The notes under the pieces: model-generated
The model's input: the letters and a program-made list of their open reading frames with translations, nothing else
What the model was told of the DNA's origin: nothing
The model's database searches: none
Part shown: positions 44,378 through 57,200 of the stretch, piece by piece
Numbering within the stretch: position 1 is the stretch's first letter
How the letters are laid out: every line of letters starts with the position of its first letter
Position numbers and translations under genes: made by a program
Assembly: GCF_021730395.1 (NCBI RefSeq)
Contig: NC_069367.1
Coordinates: 20,334,501 to 20,398,500 of the forward strand
Direction: 5' to 3'
Length of the DNA stretch: 64,000 bases
Source: Mercenaria mercenaria
Lineage: Eukaryota > Mollusca > Bivalvia > Venerida > Veneridae

Positions 44378-47300
44378 GCGTACAACATCAGGGAATTTTA
44401 CTTTATGCACTATTACATTCTCTTATCTTGTTTATTCTCATATGACAAACCATGTCAAAAACACTTACCATGACATCACGTCTACTTACATGTGGTAGCT
44501 AAGAAATAGAGCTACTTAGTAGATATCAACAATTTTACATGAGTTATATAACATACAAGAATCGAATCTACTGATAGTATGCCTGTTTAAACTATCAACG
44601 GTGATTCCTCACGAAATAATGATTTTAGGGTAAGCCTGCAGGAACGTGCATGTATTACCTTTCACTCGTGTTAAAATTAATTAAAGCACGCTTATGATAC
44701 ATCATTTTCTGAAGACTTCATTGTCCTTGTATTTGAAACCTGGGGGACGTACTTCTGCTTATCTGATTCCCAGTTAAAACACAAGTAATTATAATGTGCC
44801 GTTTTGATATTGATCATTGTTCCTTCTCAAGGAACACATGGTGAACATGTCACACTTGACTGAGCATGTAATGGATGCAAGGGTATCATCAAAGGAATCC
44901 GATTTCCCGTAGGGCGTCGCCATCTTGGACTCATGCATATTCATTACAAATAGCCTCTAGCCCAATATGTGTTTACGCATAATCAATCTTTATTTCAGTC
45001 TTTAAAGTGCAATACAACTACTAAAATAACAGCAGAACAACAAGACACAGTAATAAAGTTTAAATCATGTAACTCCTCAGTTGCATATACTATAGTAAAG
45101 AATCGAGATTAATGAAATGAATATGAATATGCATCATCTATAGATAGACTCCCGCCAAAAAAAAATTTACGTAATAAAATTGTCCCTGGTCACGTGATTT
45201 TTTTAGCTTCTAACGTTTCGGATTTGCAGGTGCTTTCTTTTGCGTACTTTTTTTACTCTTCCTGATTTGTTTTTCGAATCGTAAATGCATGTATGAAATT
45301 TCTTTGTGTTAAGTGTGCAGGTACTCGCTGGTGTAGTCGCGTGATGAAAATATCCGGAACACAGACTGCAAGACAAATGCTTCCAAATAGCAGAATATGT
45401 ACTGCACTTGCTTATATTAAAAAAAACAATTTTGGGTTATGATAAAACTGTTAATACTTAGATTAGTTCTTAATTAAGTTTGCACCAATAATGACAGCAC
45501 ATATTTTTCTCATTGCATTATTAAACATTTGTAACATTATGCTTAAACAATATCCCTTAAAAAGAATATTTTATATGCGCTAGAAGGAACCTTTTGGTAA
45601 GCTAAATCTTGTTCTAAGATGGTGTCAACCAGAACCTAGGTATTCTGAGTTTAACTATCACTGTTCTCTTCTCTTGCATAACCACCGTTAGCAATAGATC
45701 CTTCTTTCCTCTTTGAAAAGACATTCAATTTCCCGATGGGGGAGGATGTAGTCTATGCAGTCTGTCACGTGATTCCGAATACTATTTTTTAATGTATTGA
45801 ACATATACCACATAGTTCATTTCTATGTCGTAAAAAATCACGTGTCTATTTTCTAATATTTCAGGTAAATGAGAGATTATCCAGCGGATCTGACAGTATT
45901 ATATACCAACGACAGTATTGTTCTTTACAGTATTATGTGTTGTTTCACGAATTAAAATCACAATTTAATGTATAGAATAGTATTAATTTTCTTCCCAAAT
46001 CATGTAAATAACGTCAGATATGTATATAAGTAGTTGTAATAGCTTTTAGAAGGCTATGTTAAAGCAGTAACTAAGCTGAATACAGAGGCTATTCTTTATT
46101 ACATGAAAAGTCCACTTATTTTATAACGTTACTTCGACATTTTCCAGAATATCAGATATTCAGATATTCAGATACTTATATTCCAATCAAAAATTATACT
46201 TCCACTATAGAAAAATAGAAAGGGATGTTAGCTTTATATACAAAAGTTGCGCGTCATTAGCTACACCCACCTCCCGCCCCACCCCCTAAATCTAATTTAA
46301 CTTTTTTTTACGGGCGAATTTTTTCGTAATAAAATTTCTTCAAATTTTGAATATTGAAAGAAAATCATCTAAGAAACAAAGATATGCAATAAAAGTCATT
46401 GGTCACCTGTACTGAAAAAAGAGCTTGAAGAAGTGAAGATAGGGTGTTTATTCTGCGGACCACTTTCTGAAATATATGGCTGTCTTGTGGAAAATCTACG
46501 ACGGAGTGAAAATCTAGAAACTGTATCAAAATTGATCTGAAGTAGCTAAATTGTATCTGAAACAAAGAACAATTTCTTTTATTGGTATATAGCCTTAACG
46601 TCTGCAGAAGCCCTTAGAATATGTGTGTGACCTCAACCTTCAGCCCCGGTCATAAACATTTCCGACGTTGATACACAAAAATACGTGTATTGTCCCTACA
46701 CGGGGAGAACGGGGTTGGTTGTGCCACGGGTTGGTTGTGCCACACATGAATGTCCATCTTTATTGAAGAGTTATGACGGCATTTGCAAATATTTTAAACG
46801 CGCCATTTTTCAAATACACTTCTTGGAAAGCACAAGCATTGTAAACAAACGGACAACGAAACTGTTTGAAAAACCAATTTGCACCACTATAAGTAAATTT
46901 TTGATGTTATTACACATTTGTGTACTGACAGTACGTTATTATGTATATTTATTGACATAAGATATAACGAAATTCAGCATTTTGAGATGTGCGATTACAA
47001 AAATAGTAAAAGGTTAAATGCCATGTAGTTTTATAATGCTATACCATACTGTATGGTAAGGGTGAACCCCGCAAATTGTACCCCGAATACGGTCAGAACC
47101 TACCTAAAGTGCAGTACATCTAAAGAAATTCTGTCTAAAAAGTTTGAATGCCAGAAACCAAAAATCCATTTTTAACACTTTAACATACTATTCTCTGCCC
47201 TCGGGGCATTAGTTTTATACATATGGTGGTTGATTTCTGCCACTTCGTACCGGAGAGTTGATAGTGGGGGAGGGGGCGTGACAAGTTTTTCGAAAAGTAA

Positions 47301-48157
47301 TAATTCTAAGATGAATTTAATGTCGCTTTTCTCAGGTTTTTGAACAAAACTTACAATACATGTGAGATCATTAGTAAAGAGTTGGCAAAGCTCACAAATT
47401 ATATTTTCATGTCACATTTAGTGTCCATATTTAATATGCAACAAATGTTAAAGATACAATTTATTGGCTTATTCCTTGTCGTTTTTACCAGCCATGTACT
47501 CCTCGAATATTTAGCAAAATGTTTCCCTCTCGATTGTTCTAATGTGACACTGGCATGTTACTTCTGCACTCACGATGAACACGTCAAATATCCATCAAGC
47601 CGATGACTTTATTTGAGGGCAGAAGTAGACAAGTGCATTATAATTGCTTTTACTACTAACAAGGTTGTCACTATATATCGTTTGTCACGTCCGTTACGTA
47701 TATGGAAATAAAACTTATATGTAATGGTCACTTAATTGATATATTATTATTCAATTATGCTCCAGAGGTGAGCTGTAAGGCACTGAGTACAATTATAACA
47801 ATGAATTTGACAGGAGAAATGCAGGTAGTACGTGAGGATGATTTGTTGCAAGACAGACAGATTGGAATTATGTGATTTATGTAACTGGATCAGTAGGGTA
47901 CGAAAAAAAAGTGGTTTTTGACGGACAAACGACACATGAGCTTCTAATGCTGCGTTTATGTTATAATGCTGTTGAGACATCTATCCATTGTCAGCAGTTT
48001 CTGCATACGTCTTGGACCTCAGTTTGAAGTATCAAATTAAGTTACGTTACCGGGGTACATGCAGCTCGTTCGGAGATTTAATTATAAAAAAATCGTTTCG
48101 TTTCTAATTAGATAGATACTAAAAGTGACAACCTTGTTTTAAAACTGTTTGCTCAAA
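44378..48157. other. Intergenic region upstream of the 684-aa gene
   Basis: No supported gene. 44820-44866 carries an inverted partner of the 34136-34190 dispersed segment (GTTCCTT...AAGGAACACAT, GTCACACTTGACTGAGC). Frames at 46685-46960 and 47340-47606 (91 and 88 codons) lack splice or family evidence. The promoter of the 684-aa gene should lie here or just upstream of 48158; no TATA box is obvious. Confidence 0.4.
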
Positions 48158-48232
48158 ATGTGTGATATTTTAGAACAGAACGCTAAAGAAGGAACTTTTG
48201 GAAAAAGTTGGAAAAACAGATTTCGTGATAAG
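48158..48232 (+). CDS. Exon 1 of the 684-aa membrane protein
   Basis: MCDILEQNAKEGTFGKSWKN then RFRDK; donor AAG|GTAAGA, phase 0. If this exon is not used, the protein could start at the ATG at 50874. Confidence 0.6.
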
Positions 48233-51200
48233 GTAAGAAGAACTGTTGTACATTTCTCTTAATTCTACCATTATACAGTTTCTTTCAAAATCAGACCAAT
48301 ATACCGCAAATGAGTTAATGACTATTAAAATGGTGAAGAAAAATAATGTACTTTTATGTATAAATATAGTGAAAACCTGGTTCTTTGCTCGTTTGCTGGA
48401 TGTTGGTAAAATGTTGCGCCTGATAATGACGTAAGTAAGCGTAACATGACGTTATGTTCAACCTTTCTAACTGGCGTCGCTTTGCCTTGCTATTATTGAT
48501 TTCTGTACCTCATTAGTGTTTTACTTGTTTTGTGTATGTATGCTTCATGGGCTTTTTAGTCTAATGCATTCATATGAAATGAACTAGTTCAAACAAGATC
48601 ATCTTTTTTTGTCGTAAAATATATCAAAATTTCTAACCGGCAACATTATTTATTTTCTATAAAACATTGAAATTACTAGTAATAAATCCCTTTTTACTCA
48701 AATGCATGATAATGTTATTTAGAATGAAAATTTATTGTTTAATTAACAATTTAAAACATAGCTCGCTCACGTTATCTTACACTGACGAAATGACAATTAA
48801 TAAATTTGATCAGGTTATTAATGAATAAAATTGCACATATTAAAACTACGCGAGTGTTTCAAAATAACATAAACCAATAATAGTTTACTTTTTTGTCACA
48901 TTTTAGTAAATTTCAAAATGTAATTTATGAAATGTATAAATACGAAAGCGTCACAAGGAAAACTAAAATTCAAAGTAATGATATATTTAAATTTTAATAT
49001 TTCAAAAAAAAATCCTACCCCTTCAACAGGTATAAATATAAAAGTATTTTGACAATTTCCCTAATGATTTACTTTGGAAAGGCATCAGTCTTTAAAGTGA
49101 TAGTTATTTATTCATTTTAGTCAATATGAGTGATTTTACATACTTCAAAAAATAGGCAGAGTTCATACTCGAAAGGAAATCTTTCTTTTTTTAATGTTAA
49201 ATATCCGCGACCACATACATGTTGCAATTTAATCACATGCGATCAAGATATCATGAACTTAAAGGGAAATGCAGCGTTGTTCCAATGTTAATTCCGTCTG
49301 CTATGATTTCTTGTATCATTTAAAGAAGTGAAAGAATTTTCAGAATCGGCTTAAAAATGGGAAAGTTATGAACATTTAAATTTTTTGATAAAAATGGCGG
49401 TCATAAGTTACACATTAAAATGGCTGGCTCCATGGTCAAATTACCATATATTTTTCTATAGTGGTCAGATTAAAAAATTTCTTTCAGCGTTATGAAAGGC
49501 TTAAAGGTGGCTTTCATATAAAATTAACTTATTGTCAGTCATTTTTTGCACTTTAACTTACATGTCCTTTCTATTGTGCTAAACTGAAATCATAGAGAGA
49601 AAAGAAATGATAAAATATCATAAACATTTCATGGAAATTTTAGGCAAATATTGTGTAATAAAACCTGACTATGATTGTCAAGTAATAATTATGATAGATG
49701 CGGAGGTTTGGTCTTGACGTTTACATGCATCGCTTTATGGCCTTAAGGCCAGTCTTATTGTGTACATGTACCTAGTATGTATACAGTTAACAGGTTCATC
49801 GAATATATTTCTTTTAAATTATAACGCATATGGGAAAATATCTGAAAAATCTCATTCAACCTCAAATACGATTTCGCAGCCTTTCACCAATGTCCAACTT
49901 GTGTGATCTGCGAAATCAGAAAGTGAGTCGTCACGCTGATTGTTATTGTTTATTAAAAATAATCAAATAGTCATATTTTTTTTACTTATGTTGTACATTG
50001 TAAAAGTTTGTTCAAGTCTTCCTTGACAATGTCCTTGCAGTAAGATGGTTGTATCCACAGCAAAATGTTCACTAACGCTTTACACACATATACAAGTGTT
50101 TTGATTTCTCCACCGAGACATTCATATGTATAGTAATGTCAATTTCTAGTGAAACTTCGACATTTTAGTATATACTGGCGCCAAAATAGCCCTGCAAACT
50201 CACTTTTTAATACTGTCTGACCATTTTATGTCAGATTCTTTTATTTTTACTAACGGTTTTGTTGTTAGATACATATAGTTCTGTTTTTACAGAGGATTAC
50301 ACGGGTTTGCAGGAACTTTGTTAAAAATCTTCATTTTTAAAAAAAATTATCTTAGTTATGAAACTATAATCAGCGGACTTTAATTTTAGATTTAATTTTA
50401 AAACTTTCGAATTTAAAGGATCTAAAGTAGTAAAACTCTTATCGTCTTGTAGTGACATGGATAATTGAAGCAATTAAGAAATGGCGTTCATGTTGTTCAG
50501 TTTTATTCAAATTTAAACCCGTTTTTCCGGGGCAAACTCCTCATTTTTCCTAATTCATACTCCAGTTTAATATCTATCTAGCATGCTACAGCTCTATAAA
50601 TGCGTCTACATCATTAATGCTTACGTTATGTATGTAGTATAAAAACGTGCTTACATGGTTTGTTCGATGTATTTTGAAAATAGTAATATTCTCTTTTGAT
50701 TTTATAAGAATATAATGTATCGGTGTGTAAAATTTTCTTGCTATCACCATTTTCAGTTTTGATTATTGTCTCGCCAGTTTCTTGTTTGTCAAAACCTTAA
50801 AATTCAGTTGTTGCTGGGTAAAATTTAAAGTAAACAATTTCAAACTCACCAGTTTATTTTACAGTGGCCAACCATGACGACATTGATGCACCAGTCTGAG
50901 ATTACCATTGATCCGTACGTTCACGAGTACACGGATCCACATGAAATTATGGCCTACCAAACTTGCAAGATTCCAGACTGGGACGGATCTAGCCAGACAT
51001 CGTGGTCAGGTATTTGTAGTCATTCTGCATATTTTCGTTAATTCTTTATACTCTTTGTAGCTTTATTTATTTTATGTCCATGATATTGGCTGCAATAATT
51101 ATAATAAATGATAAAATGTATATCTTAACAGCGTTCAAAGTTTCCTACCAGTCTGACTCTAGATGTTCGTTTCTTAGACCACAGCTCGGTGTAAGGAGCT

Positions 51201-54200
51201 TGACTCTCACCTAGCTCAAAAGGGACAGATTCGGTAAATACCGTTTGTTTAATGCTTATGTCCTACTTGCACGTATATAGTTGGAAAGATTGTGTTAAGA
51301 ACATTATTTAAACAAGTGCAAAATATTAAAGCATCCCGGATCTCACATTTGGATCTAACTTTGTCATAAAAGAAAAGACACGAAACAAAGTCTGTGAAAA
51401 GATGCGTTGGAAGCATTGAAGGCAACCAAGCAATATAAGAGCAGACTCGGTTTGGGGTAACGAAATTAGCAGCACCCTCACGCCCTTAGCGCCAGCTCGA
51501 CTGGAATTCTATTATAGTACTCCGTGATCCCAAAGGACCAGAAAAAACAACACAGTCCAAGTACAGGGAGACTTTTAACAGTCGCCACACGGTACTGCTT
51601 TTGTAATAGTTATTAAAATTTCTACTTTATTTCAGTAGCCAGATCAATAGAGCATGATATTCTTGAATCGAAAGCACCGTCGTCATCTGACTCCGCAAAA
51701 CAACAACGGCGTTGTGACAAATTGTGCAGAAATGTCTTGTTAACTTTCCTTATTTTGAGCGTCGTGACTGCTGTAGTTGCTGCAATAGGACTTTCTGTTT
51801 TCTGTAAGCTTTAAGAAGTTAATTTATAAGTTCAGCTATAATTTTATACAGATATAAGTTCATCATTCAAAGTAGTTATGTAAAGTTACCTGGTTTTAAA
51901 GCATTGAATATATAAATAAAAAGGCGGGTACTCAACAAATGCTGTGTTGATACGAGTAATACTTATAAATTTTCTCAGGAAACTCTGTCGTACAAGTATA
52001 TGCCAATGTAGCACATACCTATACCAATGTGGTACAAGTATATGCCAATGTAGTACATGCCTATACCAATATGGTACAAGTATATACCAATGTGTTACAA
52101 GTATATGCCAATGTAGTACATGCCTATACCTATGTGGTACAAGTATATGCTAATGTACTACATGCCTATACCAATGTAGTACATGCTATATCAATGTAGT
52201 ACAGGTATATGCCAATGTAGTACATGCCTATACCAATGTGGTACATGCCTGTACCAATGTAGTACATGCCTATACCAATGTGGTACATGCCTATACCAAT
52301 GTAGTACATGCCTATACCAATGAAGTACAAGTATTTGCCAATGTAGTACATGCCTATACCAATGTGGTAAATGCTTGTACCAATGTGGTACAATTATATG
52401 CCAATGTAGTACATGCCTATACAAATGTGGTACATGCCTGTACCAATGTGGTTCATTCCTGTGCCAATGTGGTACATTCCTGTGCCAATGTGGTACATGC
52501 CTATATTAATGTGAAACATGCCTGTTCCAATGTGGTACATGCCTATACCAATGTGTACCAATATAGTATATGCCTATGCGAATTTGGTACATGCCTATGC
52601 AAATGTTGTGCATGCCTATACCAGTGCAGTATAATGCTTATGCCAATGTGACACATGCCTATATTAATGTGGTAGATGCCTATATCAATGTGGTTCATGC
52701 CTATACCAATGTGGTACATGCCTATACTAATGTGGTACATACCTAAACCAATGTAGTACATGCCTAGCTACACCAATGTAGCACATGCCTATGCCAATGT
52801 GGTACATGCCTATGCCAATGTACATGCCTATACAGATGTGGTACATGTACATGCCGATGAACTTAATCTATATAGAAGTAAAATAATGACATTAAACTTA
52901 AATCAAAACCATCCTAGTATTTCCCTTATATATTTATAAAATTAATTCTTTTCTGTCGCATTTCTTTAAAGGGTTATTAGATCCACATTTCATATTTAAA
53001 AACATGAAAACTTCAAAACCATCCTAGTATTTCCCTTATATATTTATAAAATCAATTCTTTTCTGTCGCATTTCCTTAAAGAGTTATTAGATCCACATTT
53101 CATATTTAAAAACATGAAAACTTACTTCATATAGAAATAGTATATGTAAACAAAATTAACAAGTTTAATGTGTATTTACAGTACTATGCATTAGATTTAA
53201 GATAGAACACACTGTATATATGTATAGATGAACACACAGTATAGATGTGTATTACCACTAAAAACTGACCGTGTTTTAACAATCAACTGCTACTGCATGA
53301 TATTTTATTATGCAAGTATATCTATATGCAAACTTAATGTATCTATATGTTTAGTAAAGTTAAATACATTTGATGAAGGTTTTATACATTTGAAGTAAAT
53401 ATCTAAAGATAAAATATCTTATTGAAAGATGGCATTGAATATCTTTAACAGAAGCGTAACATATCTTTTTGTTAAATGAATATCTGAAAGGGGTGGGCAG
53501 TAGGCAGCATTGTTAACATGTGTGTTTGCTTTTCTTTTCAGTAACACTACATGATAATGGTTTCGCAAAAGACAAAGGTCACCATCACGGTAATATATTT
53601 TAGTAGAGATAGTTTCATTATCTACTAAGCTTTGCTTGGAAGCACCGTTTGGTGTATTCCAGCTCGATGTATATAATGCTAAATGTAAACAAATTACTTT
53701 ATATAGTAATTTCAAAAAAAAACAAACTTGTTTGTATCGTGATGTGTTTTGTATTCATTAATTACACCAAAATTACACCTACTTTTGGCTCTATCACTCA
53801 CTCTACAACAAATTGACTGCTAAATACAATAAAGAACTGGTTAGATTTGTATCGACTGATGTTGTAGTTTACTGTTGAATCGAACTTTATCATCCAAAAA
53901 AATTGTTTAAGTTTAAAGATTTATCCCTTGGAACGTTTTAGTTCATGTTATTGTTGTTTATGACGCTGCTTAACGTTTGCTAGGTAACCACATACACCCA
54001 AACATAACAACAGAAGAGGAGATGTATTTATCAAAAATATTCTGCAGTCTGGTGAAAATCTTGTTAAGAAACACAGACTTTCCTGTAGAAACAGGTCTAG
54101 AGAATTGTCATACAGTTTTGTTGTAAGTATCGCTATATAGGGTATGTACGTAAAAGAAAAAACTTCTGATTTTACCATTTGTCGTGCCGTTGCGCTGGAT

Positions 54201-57200
54201 ATCATTTTTGTTCAAAGTGTGTATTTATAGGTTATTAGATTTGTATCGGGAAATATGCACGAGTTCTTCAGCGGAAATATTGCGCGACTTCAGGAGCGCA
54301 ATATTCGTCCGCTGAAGAACGAGTGCATATTTGCCGATGCAAAAAATAATAACCTTTTTATTACATACGCATCTAAACGTATAAATATTACGCAAATATC
54401 ATTAATATATTCAATAGCCTGAATAGGATTGACAATACTGAACTAAATAGAAACAAGAGGGCCATGAAGGCCCTGTATCGCTCACCTGACCTATTGACCT
54501 AAAGATCATCAAGATTAACATTCTGACCAAGTTTCATTAAGATATGGTCATAAATGTGGCTTCTAAAGTGTTAACTAGCTTTTCCTTTGATTTGACCCGG
54601 TGACCTAGTTTTTGATGCCACATGACCCAGATTTTTACTTGACCTTAAGATCATCAAGATTAACATTCTTACTAAGTTTCATGAAGATATAGGCATAAAT
54701 TTGGCTTCTAGAGTATTAACAAGCTTTTCCTTCGATTTGACCTAGTGACCTAGTTTTTGAACCCAGATGACCAAGATTTGAACGAGACTTATAAATCAAC
54801 AAGATTAACATTTTGATCAAGTTTCATTCAGATATGGTCATAAATGTGGCCTCTACAGTGTAAATTAGCTTTTCATTTTATATGACCTGGTGACCTAGTT
54901 TTTAATTCTACGTAATCCAGATTCAAACTGGACCTTGAGAGCATCAAGATTAACATTCTGACCAAGTTTCATGAAGATACAGTCATAAATGTGGCCTCTG
55001 CAGTGTTTACAAAGCTTTTCCTTTGATTTGACCTGATGACCTTGTTTTTAAGCCCAGATGACCCAATTTCAAACTCGTCCAAGATTTTATTGAGGGTAAC
55101 ATTCTGACCAAGTTTCATTAAGATTGGGCCAAAATTGTGATCGCTAGAGTGTTAACAAACTTTTCCTTTGATTTGACCTGGCGACCTAGTTTTTGACCCC
55201 TGATGACCCAATATCAAACTCGTCCATGATTTTATTGAGGGTAACATTCTGACCAAGTTTCATTAAGATTGGGCCAAAATTGTGACCTCTAGAGTGTTAA
55301 CAATTTTCCTTTGATTTGACCTGGCGACCTAGTTTTTGACCCCAGATGACCTAACATCAAACTCGTCCATGATTTTATAGAGGGTAACATTCTGATTAAG
55401 CTACATTAAGATTTGGCCAAAATTGTGACCTCTAGAGTGTTAACAAGCTTTTCCTTTGATTTGATGTGGCGACCTAGTTTTTGAACCCAGATGATCCAAT
55501 ATCAAACTCATCCAAGATTTTATTGAGAGTAACATTCTGACCAAGTTTCATTAAGATTGGGCCAAAATTGTGACCTCTAGAGTGTTAACAGTCAAATTGT
55601 TGACGACGGACGACTGACGACGGACGGACGGACGGACGACGACGGACACAGGGCGATCACAAAAGCTGACCTTTGAGCACTTCGTGCTCAGGTGAGCTAA
55701 AAATAGTGCAACAACACACACTGAATGACGTGACGCACCAATATGAAATTCAGGTGTCAGTGTATGGAAAAATATTGACGTTTCCGGTACCAGCGTAACT
55801 TAACGGGGAATAGAAACGAGTATGTAATAAATATGGATTATAAATTTTTAGATTTAAGGCACTTTTTAAATTCGTTCCTTTCTAGAGACACAGTAACCAT
55901 TCCAAACCTCCAGGAAGTTTCTTTTAAAAGTCTTTGCCAAGGATTCGTTACTATATCAATTGACATAACAGAGAAATCCTGGGTAGTACATGTGTACGCC
56001 TTGACAATTAAAATGTTCAGAAACATTAGTAGGTGTTACCAGATAATGATTATTAGTAAAATTATAAAAATGTTGCTTTGGGAAACTTGTTTATATCTAG
56101 AAAGTAAAAGTAAGAGCAAACTTGAAACCACCACATGACCTTTGACTGGCTCTTTGGTTTTCTTCCAGGTTAGTTGAAAACTCGCAGAACCTTCATATTG
56201 AAATGCACGTGTCACCACGAGAAGGATACACAATTAAAGAGAAGATATTACGAGCACTTGCTGAAGGAGTTTTAATGGGTACAAACAATAGGTAAATTTA
56301 GTGTGCTAGGAATGCATTACTTGCAAATGAAATGAATTGCAATTCACGGGTCCGTTTTACAAGTTTTTTCCCGAAAATGTATTGTTTTATATTGTTTGAT
56401 AGGATTTGAAGTATATTTCTGAAAAGAAAACCTAAATAAGATTTAAGAAATAATCTATATAACCTTAGGACGGCCATCACATATTTATGCAACCTCGCCA
56501 GGTATATGTATGTTTTTGACAACACAGAAAATGACGTCACTTGACCTTCAGCTATTTCCGGAAGTAAATAAAATGAAAGTAGAAATGCTAAACTTGAAAA
56601 CGAAAGCTGCATTTTGATTCGTAGATAGTCAGGGGTCACGCGCAGGGGTCACCCCGTCTAAATGTATGCGCGTGGACCTTTTTTTTTTTTTTTTTTTGCT
56701 ATTGGGGAGCCAATTTTCAGCACTTTATCACAAATTGAAATTACCTGGGCTTTAGTACAGCATGTCAGCTTTTAATCTATTAAAAAGTAGTTGAGCTCTG
56801 GATAAACACAAATCCCACAGGGGTCCGTAACGGACCAAGGGTACATTGATAATTTCGGAACATCATCAAATCGCTGAAATTGTCATTTTTGATGTTGTCT
56901 GAGAGTGTCAGTATATGCCTCAGATGTAAAGACATAACCGTATTTGAGAGCTGGAAACCTAGACATTTCAGAAATATTTTCAAAATAAGTTTCGTGTAAT
57001 AAATGTTCTTTCTACGGAAGCGTGAAAGGGCCATCAGGCGCTAATAAAGGCTGCGGAAAGGATATCAGAACCAATACGAAGAGGTACGCCTGCGGAATAA
57101 TATCACTAGGGCGTACTCGGAGTGGATTATACACGCGAGTATAGCCGATCCGTATTGAACTGATATATTAAAATATGGTTTTGCAAAACATTAAATCGAT

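Noticed and set aside
46685-47606. 91- and 88-codon frames upstream of the membrane-protein gene
   Set aside because: No signal peptide, splice sites or coding-like composition; typical chance frames in AT-rich DNA.
52166-52761. 137-codon plus-strand frame (VVHAYTN repeats) and 72-77-codon minus-strand frames
   Set aside because: Produced by the 21-bp minisatellite, whose length is a multiple of three; located in an intron.
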